Assembly (NCBI GenBank): GCA_015767395.1
Contig: JADWMI010000039.1
Span: 1-13,894, forward strand
Direction: 5' to 3'
Length of the DNA: 13,894 bases
Origin: Bacteroidota bacterium
Lineage (GTDB): Bacteria; Bacteroidota; Bacteroidia; Flavobacteriales; Flavobacteriaceae
A model generated the notes under the pieces. It was not told the origin of the DNA. It ran no database searches and saw nothing but the letters and a program-made list of their open reading frames with translations. Made by a program: the position numbers and the translations under genes. Of this stretch, positions 6,827 through 13,894 are shown piece after piece. Numbering within the stretch: position 1 is the stretch's first letter; every line of letters starts with the position of its first letter.

Positions 6827-8266
6827 TTATCTATAGTGAGCGTAAATTACTTTTGTTTGTAAATACTCTTGCATTCCATGTTTTCCATCTGCACCACCAA
6901 TACCAGATTTTTTCCAACCAGCATGGAATCCCTGCATGGCTTCAAAATGTTCTCTATTCACATAGGTTTCTCCAAATTGAAGTTTGCTAGTAGCATGCAT
7001 TATATTGTTGAAGTTTTCTGAAAACACAGAAGATGTCAATCCGAACTGACAATCATTAGACAGGGCAATAGCTTCATCTAAAGTATTAAACTTCATAACA
7101 GGTAATACAGGACCAAAAACTTCTTCTTGGATGATTTCCATTTGTTGCGTACAATTGGTTAATAAAGTAGGCTCATAGAAATACCCTTTGTCAAAGTTTT
7201 CAGGACGTTTACCTCCAACTAATACTTCAGCACCTTCTTTTTTAGCAAACTCCACCATTTCTGAAATCTTATCTATTTGAGATTTTGAAACTAAACTACT
7301 CATGTCGGCATCCGTTCCTGTCAGCGCATCATCAATAGTTACTTCACTCATTTTTTTTGCGATTCTTTCTACAAATTCATCATAGATTTCATCTTGAACA
7401 TATACTCTTTCTGCACAATTACATACTTGTCCGCTAAAAATAACTTTTGAAGAAACAATGGCTTTAACCGCTAAGTCTAAATTAGCATCAGCACATACAA
7501 TTGCCGGTGCTTTCCCTCCTAATTCTAACGATACTTTTGTAATGTTTTCAGCAGCAGCAGTAATAATTTGTTGTCCGGCAGAAACACTTCCTGTTAAACT
7601 AATAATTCCAGTAAGCGGACTTTTTGAAAGTGCATTTCCAATAATTCTACCTGAACCACATACAAAATTCAATACCCCTGGAGCCAATCCAATATTTTGA
7701 ATTAATTCAGCAAATTCCATAATAGTATTAGGAGCTTCACTACTTGGTTTTATAACACAAGTATTTCCAGTAATTAATGAAGCAGCTACTTTACGAGCCA
7801 TGACAAAAAACGGAAAATTCCAAGGGCAAATCCCTACAGCCACACCAATAGGTGCTTTATGTAAATAAATATGCTCTTTTTCACGATCGCTTTGTATAAT
7901 TTCTCCTTCAATTCTTCTTGCCCAACCAGCATTATAATCAAAATAATCAGCAGTTACATCAATTTCTACTTGTGCTAAACCAATTACTTTTGCTTGTTCA
8001 ATCGCTAAAGTTTCTGCTAAAAAAATTCGATTTTCTCTAATAATAGTTGCCATTTTTTGTAAAAAAACAGCTTTTTGAATGGCTGGAAGTGCTTCCCATA
8101 TTGGTTGTGATTCATTTGCAGCCTCTAATGCTAGATTAGCATCTTCAGCAGAACCTGTTGGGATCGTACTAATTATTGCCTCCGTACAAGGATTTAAAAC
8201 TTCTATAACTGTTGTAGATGTTGAATTTACAAACTGACCATTAATAAATTGTTTATATTGCTTCAT
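6827..8266 (-). CDS. aldA: Lactaldehyde dehydrogenase
   Basis: AldA oxidises L-lactaldehyde to L-lactate with NAD in the cytosol. At 479 residues the protein has the same length as E. coli AldA as I recall it. It carries the AldA-type active site SGQVCNCAERVYV with catalytic C282, the general base E248 in ELGGKAPAIV, N150 in CPWNFPF, and the LTGSVSAGQQI nucleotide-binding segment. The C-terminal HFEAMQGFHAGWKKSGIGG is also diagnostic of the AldA branch within aldehyde dehydrogenases. It follows the aldolase by 46 bases and is the last gene before a strong terminator. The product is the substrate of LutABC next door. A glycolaldehyde dehydrogenase activity is also common in this branch. Confidence 0.94.
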   Translation of the reverse strand: MKQYKQFINGQFVNSTSTTVIEVLNPCTEAIISTIPTGSAEDANLALEAANESQPIWEALPAIQKAVFLQKMATIIRENRIFLAETLAIEQAKVIGLAQVEIDVTADYFDYNAGWARRIEGEIIQSDREKEHIYLHKAPIGVAVGICPWNFPFFVMARKVAASLITGNTCVIKPSSEAPNTIMEFAELIQNIGLAPGVLNFVCGSGRIIGNALSKSPLTGIISLTGSVSAGQQIITAAAENITKVSLELGGKAPAIVCADANLDLAVKAIVSSKVIFSGQVCNCAERVYVQDEIYDEFVERIAKKMSEVTIDDALTGTDADMSSLVSKSQIDKISEMVEFAKKEGAEVLVGGKRPENFDKGYFYEPTLLTNCTQQMEIIQEEVFGPVLPVMKFNTLDEAIALSNDCQFGLTSSVFSENFNNIMHATSKLQFGETYVNREHFEAMQGFHAGWKKSGIGGADGKHGMQEYLQTKVIYAHYR

Positions 8267-8312
8267 TGGATATTTTTTAATGTATATTTTTTTGTTGGTT
8301 AAAGAATGAATG

Positions 8313-9602
8313 TTACGCTAAAAACTTTTTTCTCAACTCTTCTACTTGCTCATCATTTATAGGTGCCATTTCACCTAATGCAGTTCCCAATACAATTGAT
8401 TTTGCACTAAATTCAGCTACTTCTAAATAATCAAATGTTTGTATTAATTTATCTCCTGTAATTAATACTGAGTCATTTTCAATAATAACAGCAGTGCTAT
8501 TTGCTTCTATAATCTCAGGATTATTACTTGTTTTGAAATGACTACCATAACTTAATGAAGGTACATCCTGTAAAAAGATCCAGCTTTCAGGTATAGTACG
8601 TACATCAAAATGTTTTCCAGTAACTCCGAAAGCCATTAAATAGGGTGATTGTGTCGAGATAATAGAATTTATATTTGGATTTTTTTTGTAAATTTCTTGA
8701 TGAATCCAGGTAATTCTACTAGGTGTTTTTCCTTTTTCTCTTTTACCATCTTTAATTTGAACCACATCATCAATTGCTAAATCCCATCTTGGCACATCGG
8801 TTGGTGTAATTAAAAAATCATTGTCTTTCCAGCGTACCGAAACAGTTCCATATGAGCTAATCATTAAACCTTGTTGACAGGCTCTTTGTACTATTTCGCA
8901 AATTTCCGAACGTTTTTCTTTCTCATCTGAAGGGTACTCTGTTGCATCCATTTCAGGAATCAAGCCAGGCACTTGCGCTTCAAATTCATCAATTTGCGCA
9001 TCCGTTAAATATTTTGGTTCTCCAATTTGAGATCCGTATACAATGGTTCTTGCACAAAACTCTAAGGTTTCAAAACGTTCAAATGCATCAGACAAATCAC
9101 TTCCTCCTAAAACGGTTCCATGATTTTCCATAATAATTGCTTTGTATCCCTTTTTGAATTCTTCTGCAATAACTTCCCCTAATTTTTCACTTCCAGGCAA
9201 TTCATAATCTGCATATCCTATAGGGCCACAAATATGTTTGGCTTGTGAAATAATATTGGTATTTGGTATTTGACGTACAATACTAAATGATACCAAGGCG
9301 GGTGGATGTGCATGTATAACGGATTTAATATCTGGTCTAACCTCATAAATTGCTTTGTGAAAAGGAAATTCGGAAGAAGGCTTATGTTTACCAATAATGG
9401 TTCCATCTTTTTTTACACAAATAATATCGGAAGCACTTAACGAACCTTTATCAATAGCTGAAGGCGTTACCCAAATATCTCCGTTCTCATCAATAATTGA
9501 AATATTACCACCTGAAGTAGTCGTCATTCCTCTTTTATAAATTCTACTGATAATAGTAGTAATTTGATCTCTTGGGTGAACTAGTTTTAATTTTTTTGAC
9601 AT
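8313..9602 (-). CDS. Two-domain class II aldolase, probable rhamnulose-1-phosphate aldolase
   Basis: The 429-residue protein has two class II aldolase/adducin domains in tandem, about 10-200 and 230-415. The first keeps the active-site elements: TSGGNIS (29-35), the acid in KPSSEF (E78), zinc ligands H97 and H99 in IHAHPP, and H161 in MENHGTV. In the second the equivalent sites are altered: SYGTVSV, PSRI (E replaced by I297), ISTQSP (S316 and Q318 instead of the histidines) and ENDSV (D377 instead of the histidine). So only the N-terminal half should bind zinc and cleave. Between the permease and aldA, the expected reaction is L-rhamnulose 1-phosphate to DHAP and L-lactaldehyde. L-fuculose or ribulose phosphate substrates are formally possible; rhaI in the operon favours rhamnulose. 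Confidence 0.85.
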   Translation of the reverse strand: MSKKLKLVHPRDQITTIISRIYKRGMTTTSGGNISIIDENGDIWVTPSAIDKGSLSASDIICVKKDGTIIGKHKPSSEFPFHKAIYEVRPDIKSVIHAHPPALVSFSIVRQIPNTNIISQAKHICGPIGYADYELPGSEKLGEVIAEEFKKGYKAIIMENHGTVLGGSDLSDAFERFETLEFCARTIVYGSQIGEPKYLTDAQIDEFEAQVPGLIPEMDATEYPSDEKEKRSEICEIVQRACQQGLMISSYGTVSVRWKDNDFLITPTDVPRWDLAIDDVVQIKDGKREKGKTPSRITWIHQEIYKKNPNINSIISTQSPYLMAFGVTGKHFDVRTIPESWIFLQDVPSLSYGSHFKTSNNPEIIEANSTAVIIENDSVLITGDKLIQTFDYLEVAEFSAKSIVLGTALGEMAPINDEQVEELRKKFLA

Positions 9603-9679
9603 TTTTTTAATTAATTGTTAGTGCAAAATTTAATTTATACGGAGATAATTGATAATATATCATCGTTTTTTAGAATGGT

Positions 9680-11092
9680 TTAATTGGTTTTATTTTGAAA
9701 ATATTTACTAAATACAATAAATAAAATACCACAAAGCAACCAGGCAGGAAGGGTGACAAAGGATAAGAACACATTAAATTGAATGGATATAAAATAAAAT
9801 ATACCAAAACTTATTGCCCAAGCCCAAAACACGGATTTGTTAAATGAAAGCTTTGCAACTTCTGCATAATTTTTTATGATTCCAGCTTTTTTGTAAAAGA
9901 AATGTTCGAATACAATGATGGCTCCAAATGGTGCAAGAATAAACCCATATAATGCTACAAATCCTAAAAGTTTCATGGCAAATGCAGGGAAAATACCTGC
10001 AATGGTAGCAATAGTACCTGCTAAAATAGTCACTTTGGCTGTAGATAATTTTGGTAAAATCGCCTGAAAAGCCAATCCTGCTCTATATATTGTAGGATTT
10101 GCTGTAGTCCAACCCGCTAAAACGACGGCAATTATCCCGAATATTCCAATAGCGTTGTTTGCTAATGGTCCAGGAGCAACCGGTGGTGCTTGGCCATTTG
10201 ATAAAAATGCTAAAGCCTCAGGTGATTTTAAATAAACCGCATACAATAATGCAGCTGCTATCCAGGCCATATAGTGGCCAATATACATTCCTGCAGCCGT
10301 TGTCCATCCTGAACTTGCCTTTTTGGAAAATCGAAATACTGATAAATCAGACATCCCTACATGCATCGCGGCGTTTGCAAACCAAGACCATATAACAACA
10401 TGCCAAAAAGTAAATTTTATTTGTCCGGGGAATGGTTCAGAACCTTCTCCCCAAATGTCCCAAAAATCAGAAAAACTTTGAACACCTAATTGACTTAAAG
10501 CTACAATACCACAGGCAATAAAAGCTAATACAATAATTGGTGACATATAATTTGCCGCTTTGGAAACAGTATCGTAACCCCTCGCAGCAATAATTGAAAT
10601 TACAGCTCCAATTAAAATTACAATAATTATCCAAGTGAAGCCATTAGGCATCGTGTCAGTTAATTTTGGCATGGGCATATCAAAAGGAATTCCAACAGCC
10701 GTTGCCGATACGGTAATCATAGCGCCAGCTAAAAAACAGAATAAAATTCCGTTTGCTAAGTTGTAACCTGTGACTAGTTTTTTACCACAAATTTTTTCTA
10801 ATTGAAAATAGAGTGTTAACTTATTTTTTATTGCAATCTCAGCTGTTAAATATCTCCAGCTTAAAACTGCTAGTAAATTTCCGATTAATAATCCTACAAT
10901 TAAATCAAAGGCGCTTACTCCAGCTGTTAAAAATAAGGGGCCAATCATAAACTCAGTTCCCGCTGCATGTTCTCCAGCATACATGCCAAGGAAACTTTTC
11001 CAACCTTTTAATTTTGATTTAGGAACAGGAACTCTTTCGAATTCGCCTCCAGCTATTTCTTCAATTTCTTCTTCTATATTAAATTGACTCAT
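9680..11092 (-). CDS. NCS1-type permease, candidate L-rhamnose importer
   Basis: This is a 470-residue integral membrane protein with about twelve hydrophobic segments (roughly 35-57, 60-78, 107-130, 152-170, 180-201, 227-247, 262-287, 314-329, 354-372, 375-397, 420-436, 440-462) and an acidic, soluble N-terminus. The layout and motifs, such as AGEHAAGTEFMIGPLF near 39-54 and AGWTTANPTIYRAGLAFQ at 326-343, place it in the nucleobase-cation-symport-1 (purine/cytosine permease-like) fold. Known family members carry nucleobases, hydantoins, allantoin or vitamins. Here it sits 12 bases behind the kinase inside a rhamnose operon with no other transporter, so L-rhamnose or a related deoxy sugar is the likely cargo. 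That is inference from position; no sugar-specific residue is recognised. Confidence 0.8.
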   Translation of the reverse strand: MSQFNIEEEIEEIAGGEFERVPVPKSKLKGWKSFLGMYAGEHAAGTEFMIGPLFLTAGVSAFDLIVGLLIGNLLAVLSWRYLTAEIAIKNKLTLYFQLEKICGKKLVTGYNLANGILFCFLAGAMITVSATAVGIPFDMPMPKLTDTMPNGFTWIIIVILIGAVISIIAARGYDTVSKAANYMSPIIVLAFIACGIVALSQLGVQSFSDFWDIWGEGSEPFPGQIKFTFWHVVIWSWFANAAMHVGMSDLSVFRFSKKASSGWTTAAGMYIGHYMAWIAAALLYAVYLKSPEALAFLSNGQAPPVAPGPLANNAIGIFGIIAVVLAGWTTANPTIYRAGLAFQAILPKLSTAKVTILAGTIATIAGIFPAFAMKLLGFVALYGFILAPFGAIIVFEHFFYKKAGIIKNYAEVAKLSFNKSVFWAWAISFGIFYFISIQFNVFLSFVTLPAWLLCGILFIVFSKYFQNKTN

Positions 11093-11104
11093 TGGTTTTT
11101 TTTG

Positions 11105-12478
11105 TTATGTTGTAATAAATGGTACGTGCTTTTTTAACGAATAATTCTTTTTCAAAAATTTAGAATTTAGCTTGGTATCTGAAATTGATATGGCAGCGCC
11201 TAATGCTGATCCTAGCGATGAACTAGTAGATCTAAGCTCCATATCTCTTAAATAATGTGACAATAATTTTATAAAAACATCATTATCGCTAAACCCACCA
11301 TCTACAAATAGTTTTTCAATTCTTTTGCTGCCGGCAGCAGTTTTAATACTTTTTACTTGAAGTAATACTAACTCAACCATAAAATGGTGGAAGGCCTCGT
11401 TAAAATTATCAAAATCTATCACAGTTTCAGCAGGCATATTTTCATCAATCATATTTTCCCACTTAAATTTATAAGTGAAATCTTCCATAATTTTAACATA
11501 TGTTGGACAATCAAATTTGATCGTTTTATGAAAATCTTTTTCTACCCCAAAATGCTCAGATAATTTGGAGACTTGATATTTGTATTCATTTCCTAACATT
11601 AAACGCGCGGCTTTTACGGATTTTCCGTTTATACGCATATAATTGATACAGTCATTTTCAATATCGCTTTTAGTTAATAAATGCTCCGTGAAAGGGTTTA
11701 ATGAAACGCTCCAAGTTCCGGTAGAAACTAAAATAAAAGATTCTTTGGTACTTCTAACATACGGTAATAAAGCAGAAGAACTATCGTGAATTCCTACGCC
11801 AATTTTTATGCGCCTTCCATTGTAGTTCATATTAATACTTGTTTCAGTAGAAACAATAGGAGGAAGGATATTAGTTATTTTTTCCTGATAAACCCAATTG
11901 TGATAATCTTTTTTATCGTAATCCCAAAGGGCAGTATGGCAACCAATGCTAGTATATTCACTTAATGGAATTCCTGTAAAAATATAACTTAAGTATTGAG
12001 GGAGGTGTAAAGAATATTTTATTTTCTTGAAAACTTCAGGCTTTGTTTTCTTCAACCAATACAATTGCATTCCAGAATTTAACATACCTGAATTCGATGA
12101 CCCGGTTTTTCTTGAAAACTCAATTTCCGGGCCATATTTTTCAAAAAAGGAATTAATAAGAGCTGGATCCATCGGCTTTGTGTAATTATACAAAGGAGTT
12201 AAAATTTCACCGTGATCATCAATATGAACAAAACTAGCACCATAGGTTGAAAAATTGATGGCTTTTACATCGTATTCTTTGGTTTCTATAATTCTATTGA
12301 ATAATTCCTTTAGCCACTTTTGTAAAGCGGGTAAATTTTCAGTAGGATATCCATCTTCATCTTTAATCTCTTCAAAACGAGTATATTCTCTATATACTTC
12401 CTGAAAATCATCATCAAAAAGGAAGAATTTTTTATTGGTTTTTCCAATATCAAATATGGCAGTTACTGCTTTTTTCAT
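11105..12478 (-). CDS. FGGY-family sugar kinase, probable rhamnulokinase
   Basis: FGGY kinases phosphorylate open-chain or ring sugars with ATP. The 457-residue protein shows the phosphate-1 loop FDIGKTNKK (9-17), catalytic aspartate D232 in GVGIHDSSSALLPY, the phosphate-2 loop VSTGTWSVS (251-259) and the adenosine motif FVDGGFSDNDVF (391-402). The first loop differs from that of E. coli RhaB, so it is not a close RhaB relative but an FGGY subgroup with DIGKTNKK. Its place ten bases after rhaI and directly before the permease and aldolase makes L-rhamnulose the expected substrate, giving rhamnulose 1-phosphate. L-fuculose or xylulose cannot be ruled out from the sequence alone. Confidence 0.85.
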   Translation of the reverse strand: MKKAVTAIFDIGKTNKKFFLFDDDFQEVYREYTRFEEIKDEDGYPTENLPALQKWLKELFNRIIETKEYDVKAINFSTYGASFVHIDDHGEILTPLYNYTKPMDPALINSFFEKYGPEIEFSRKTGSSNSGMLNSGMQLYWLKKTKPEVFKKIKYSLHLPQYLSYIFTGIPLSEYTSIGCHTALWDYDKKDYHNWVYQEKITNILPPIVSTETSINMNYNGRRIKIGVGIHDSSSALLPYVRSTKESFILVSTGTWSVSLNPFTEHLLTKSDIENDCINYMRINGKSVKAARLMLGNEYKYQVSKLSEHFGVEKDFHKTIKFDCPTYVKIMEDFTYKFKWENMIDENMPAETVIDFDNFNEAFHHFMVELVLLQVKSIKTAAGSKRIEKLFVDGGFSDNDVFIKLLSHYLRDMELRSTSSSLGSALGAAISISDTKLNSKFLKKNYSLKKHVPFITT

Positions 12479-12488
12479 TGTTTAATTT

Positions 12489-13769
12489 TTATAAACCAGT
12501 TGCAACAGTATTTCTACCTCTTTCTTTAATTAAATGGTTTCGGAGATCTAAAGATCTATATGCTTTTATTGGATTTATAACCCCTCCTCTATTTAATCGG
12601 GCTTTTTCAATTAATGGTCTAACATCTGTTCTAAAGGCATTTTGTAAAATTTCCTGACATTTTACAACATCGTTGTCAAGTTGTGCTGCTTTTAATAAAT
12701 CTTGATCAACTAGCATGGCTTTGGCATACGATTCTTGTATAGCTTCTAAAGATTGAATTAAATCTTCCAAAGGATCTTTAACATTATGACTCGCATCAAT
12801 CATCCAAGCTAAATCTGGATTCTGAGGATTGTTTTGCATTCCGTACACCAATTCATTAAAAATAAGGAACAAGGCATAAGGCTTGATACTTCCAGCGGTT
12901 AAATCGTCATCTCCATATTTACTATCGTTAAAATGAAAACCACCTAGTTTCCCTTTTAGCATTAATACAGCAACTATTTGTTCAATATTACTGTTTGGTA
13001 AATGATGTCCTAAATCAACCAAGGTATATGCTTTTTCACCACATTCATTGGCTAGCATCAAAGAAGCACCCCAATCTTGAATAACCGTACTGTAAAAGTT
13101 AGGTTCGTAAGGTTTGTATTCAATGAGCATTTTCCAGTCATCAGGCAATCCTTTGTAGATATCTTTTAAACTGTCTTGTGTATTTTGAAAAGCTGTTTGA
13201 AAATTATTTTGCCCTGGAAAACAAGAACCATCAGCCAACCATACGGTCAATGCTTTAGACCCTAATTGGTTTCCTATATTAATTACATCTAAATTATGTT
13301 GAATCGCCTGTTCTCGAACTGCTTGACTTGTATTGCTTAAAGAACCATATTTATAGCTTTCTTTTGCATCTTTTTGATCCTGAAAAGTGTTAGAATTTAC
13401 CGCATCAAATTTTATATCTAAAGAGGATGCCAATTCTCCAATTGCCTTATAATCTTCAGGCACATCCCAAGGAATGTGCAAGGAAACGGCTCCTGCAGTT
13501 TGAGTCAATGAATGGATTAAGCCAACATCTTCAATTTTTTGTTGCAGGTTTGAAGGTTCTCCATAATAAGAAAAACGCCCAAATCGCGTACCTCCAGCTC
13601 CTAATGCCCAGCTAGGTATTGCTACTTGAAATTCAGCGAGCTTTGAAATAATTGTATTTACATTGTAGCCGTTCTTTTCCAGCTTATTGGCTAAGAAATC
13701 GAAATTTTCTTTGTGTGAATCAATACTCGTTTTGTTAGTATCAATTAGTTGTTCTTTTTGTATTTTCAT
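12489..13769 (-). CDS. rhaI: L-rhamnose isomerase
   Basis: The enzyme converts L-rhamnose to L-rhamnulose in the cytosol. The 426-residue protein matches the Pseudomonas stutzeri-type isomerase with a constant shift of two residues at the metal sites: E217 (LIEYKPYEP), D252 and H255 (LVDLGHHLP), H279 (GGFHFND), D287 and D289 (YGDDDL) and D325 (AWMIDASHN). All ligands are present, so activity is expected. The conserved TVWLADG near 175-181 is also seen. It is the first gene of the operon visible here, and a candidate operator lies about 50-75 bases upstream. Enzymes of this type can act on several aldoses, but the operon points to rhamnose. Confidence 0.95.
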   Translation of the reverse strand: MKIQKEQLIDTNKTSIDSHKENFDFLANKLEKNGYNVNTIISKLAEFQVAIPSWALGAGGTRFGRFSYYGEPSNLQQKIEDVGLIHSLTQTAGAVSLHIPWDVPEDYKAIGELASSLDIKFDAVNSNTFQDQKDAKESYKYGSLSNTSQAVREQAIQHNLDVINIGNQLGSKALTVWLADGSCFPGQNNFQTAFQNTQDSLKDIYKGLPDDWKMLIEYKPYEPNFYSTVIQDWGASLMLANECGEKAYTLVDLGHHLPNSNIEQIVAVLMLKGKLGGFHFNDSKYGDDDLTAGSIKPYALFLIFNELVYGMQNNPQNPDLAWMIDASHNVKDPLEDLIQSLEAIQESYAKAMLVDQDLLKAAQLDNDVVKCQEILQNAFRTDVRPLIEKARLNRGGVINPIKAYRSLDLRNHLIKERGRNTVATGL

Positions 13770-13822
13770 GGTTATATTATCTATTCTTTAATTTTGGTCA
13801 CATGGAGCATCTTAATATAATC

Positions 13823-13843
13823 ATTCTCTAAGATTTTGAGAAT
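13823..13843. promoter_or_regulatory. Inverted repeat upstream of rhaI, candidate operator
   Basis: ATTCTC (13823-13828) and GAGAAT (13838-13843) form perfect six-base arms around a nine-base spacer, with two further matching pairs inside, giving a 21-base near-palindrome. It lies 54-74 bases before the rhaI start, in the only intergenic region leading the rhamnose operon. A dimeric regulator could bind there. I did not see the same palindrome before lutA, fucO or fbp, and no TAnnTTTG-type promoter element is evident nearby, so this is a weak call. Confidence 0.35.
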
Positions 13844-13894
13844 TTGTTATGGATATCTAATGTGTTTATTTCTAACTTAACTAAAAGAAACTCC

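Noticed and set aside
9650..9662. TGATA-ATA-TATCA dyad between permease and aldolase
   Set aside because: Five AT-rich pairs with no T-run or matching site elsewhere; expected by chance in AT-rich spacer.
9603..9679. A promoter of the TAnnTTTG type ahead of the aldolase
   Set aside because: The nearest match on the minus strand has the wrong spacing between TA and TTTG, and no upstream element is evident.
9680..11092. Annotating the permease as a cytosine or purine transporter
   Set aside because: The fold supports NCS1 membership, but no nucleobase gene is nearby and the operon is wholly rhamnose catabolism, so the family name should not be used as a substrate claim.

Overview
The window is AT-rich, has no clear Shine-Dalgarno motifs and is arranged as minus-strand operons. 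Together with the protein types (a two-domain class II aldolase, an FGGY kinase with DIGKTNKK, a LacI regulator with the GQDSYQ motif), this points to a Bacteroidota genome, most likely a flavobacterium. That placement is inference from protein style, not from a marker gene.

Layout, reading the minus strand from right to left: a rhamnose operon runs rhaI (13769-12489), FGGY sugar kinase (12478-11105), NCS1-type permease (11092-9680), tandem class II aldolase (9602-8313) and aldA (8266-6827). It ends at a strong intrinsic terminator near 6730-6773. A lactate/lactaldehyde operon follows: lutA (6687-5950), lutB (5947-4577), lutC (4584-3997) and fucO (3916-2762), with a probable terminator near 2632-2670. 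Next comes fbp, fructose-1,6-bisphosphatase (2603-1596). At the left edge, on the plus strand, is the 3' part of a LacI-family regulator (1-819), whose start lies outside the window.

The genes form one continuous path. L-rhamnose is imported (probably by the NCS1-type permease), isomerised by RhaI, phosphorylated by the kinase and cleaved by the aldolase to DHAP and L-lactaldehyde. AldA oxidises lactaldehyde to L-lactate and LutABC oxidises lactate to pyruvate. FucO offers the reductive exit to 1,2-propanediol. FBPase would let DHAP feed gluconeogenesis when rhamnose is the only carbon source. No lactate permease is present, which fits lactate made inside the cell.

Between the regulator and fbp lies a broken partial copy (about 828-1380) of the fucO start, the intergenic spacer and the lutC end. 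It is a direct repeat of 3689-4241 at a constant offset of 2861 bases. A central 397-base core (850-1246) is identical in both copies, while the lutC-side edge (1247-1370) differs at 15 of 124 positions. This is a pattern expected of gene conversion from the functional copy. The most interesting leads are this repeat, the NCS1-type permease in a rhamnose operon, and the aldolase whose second half has lost its metal-binding residues.
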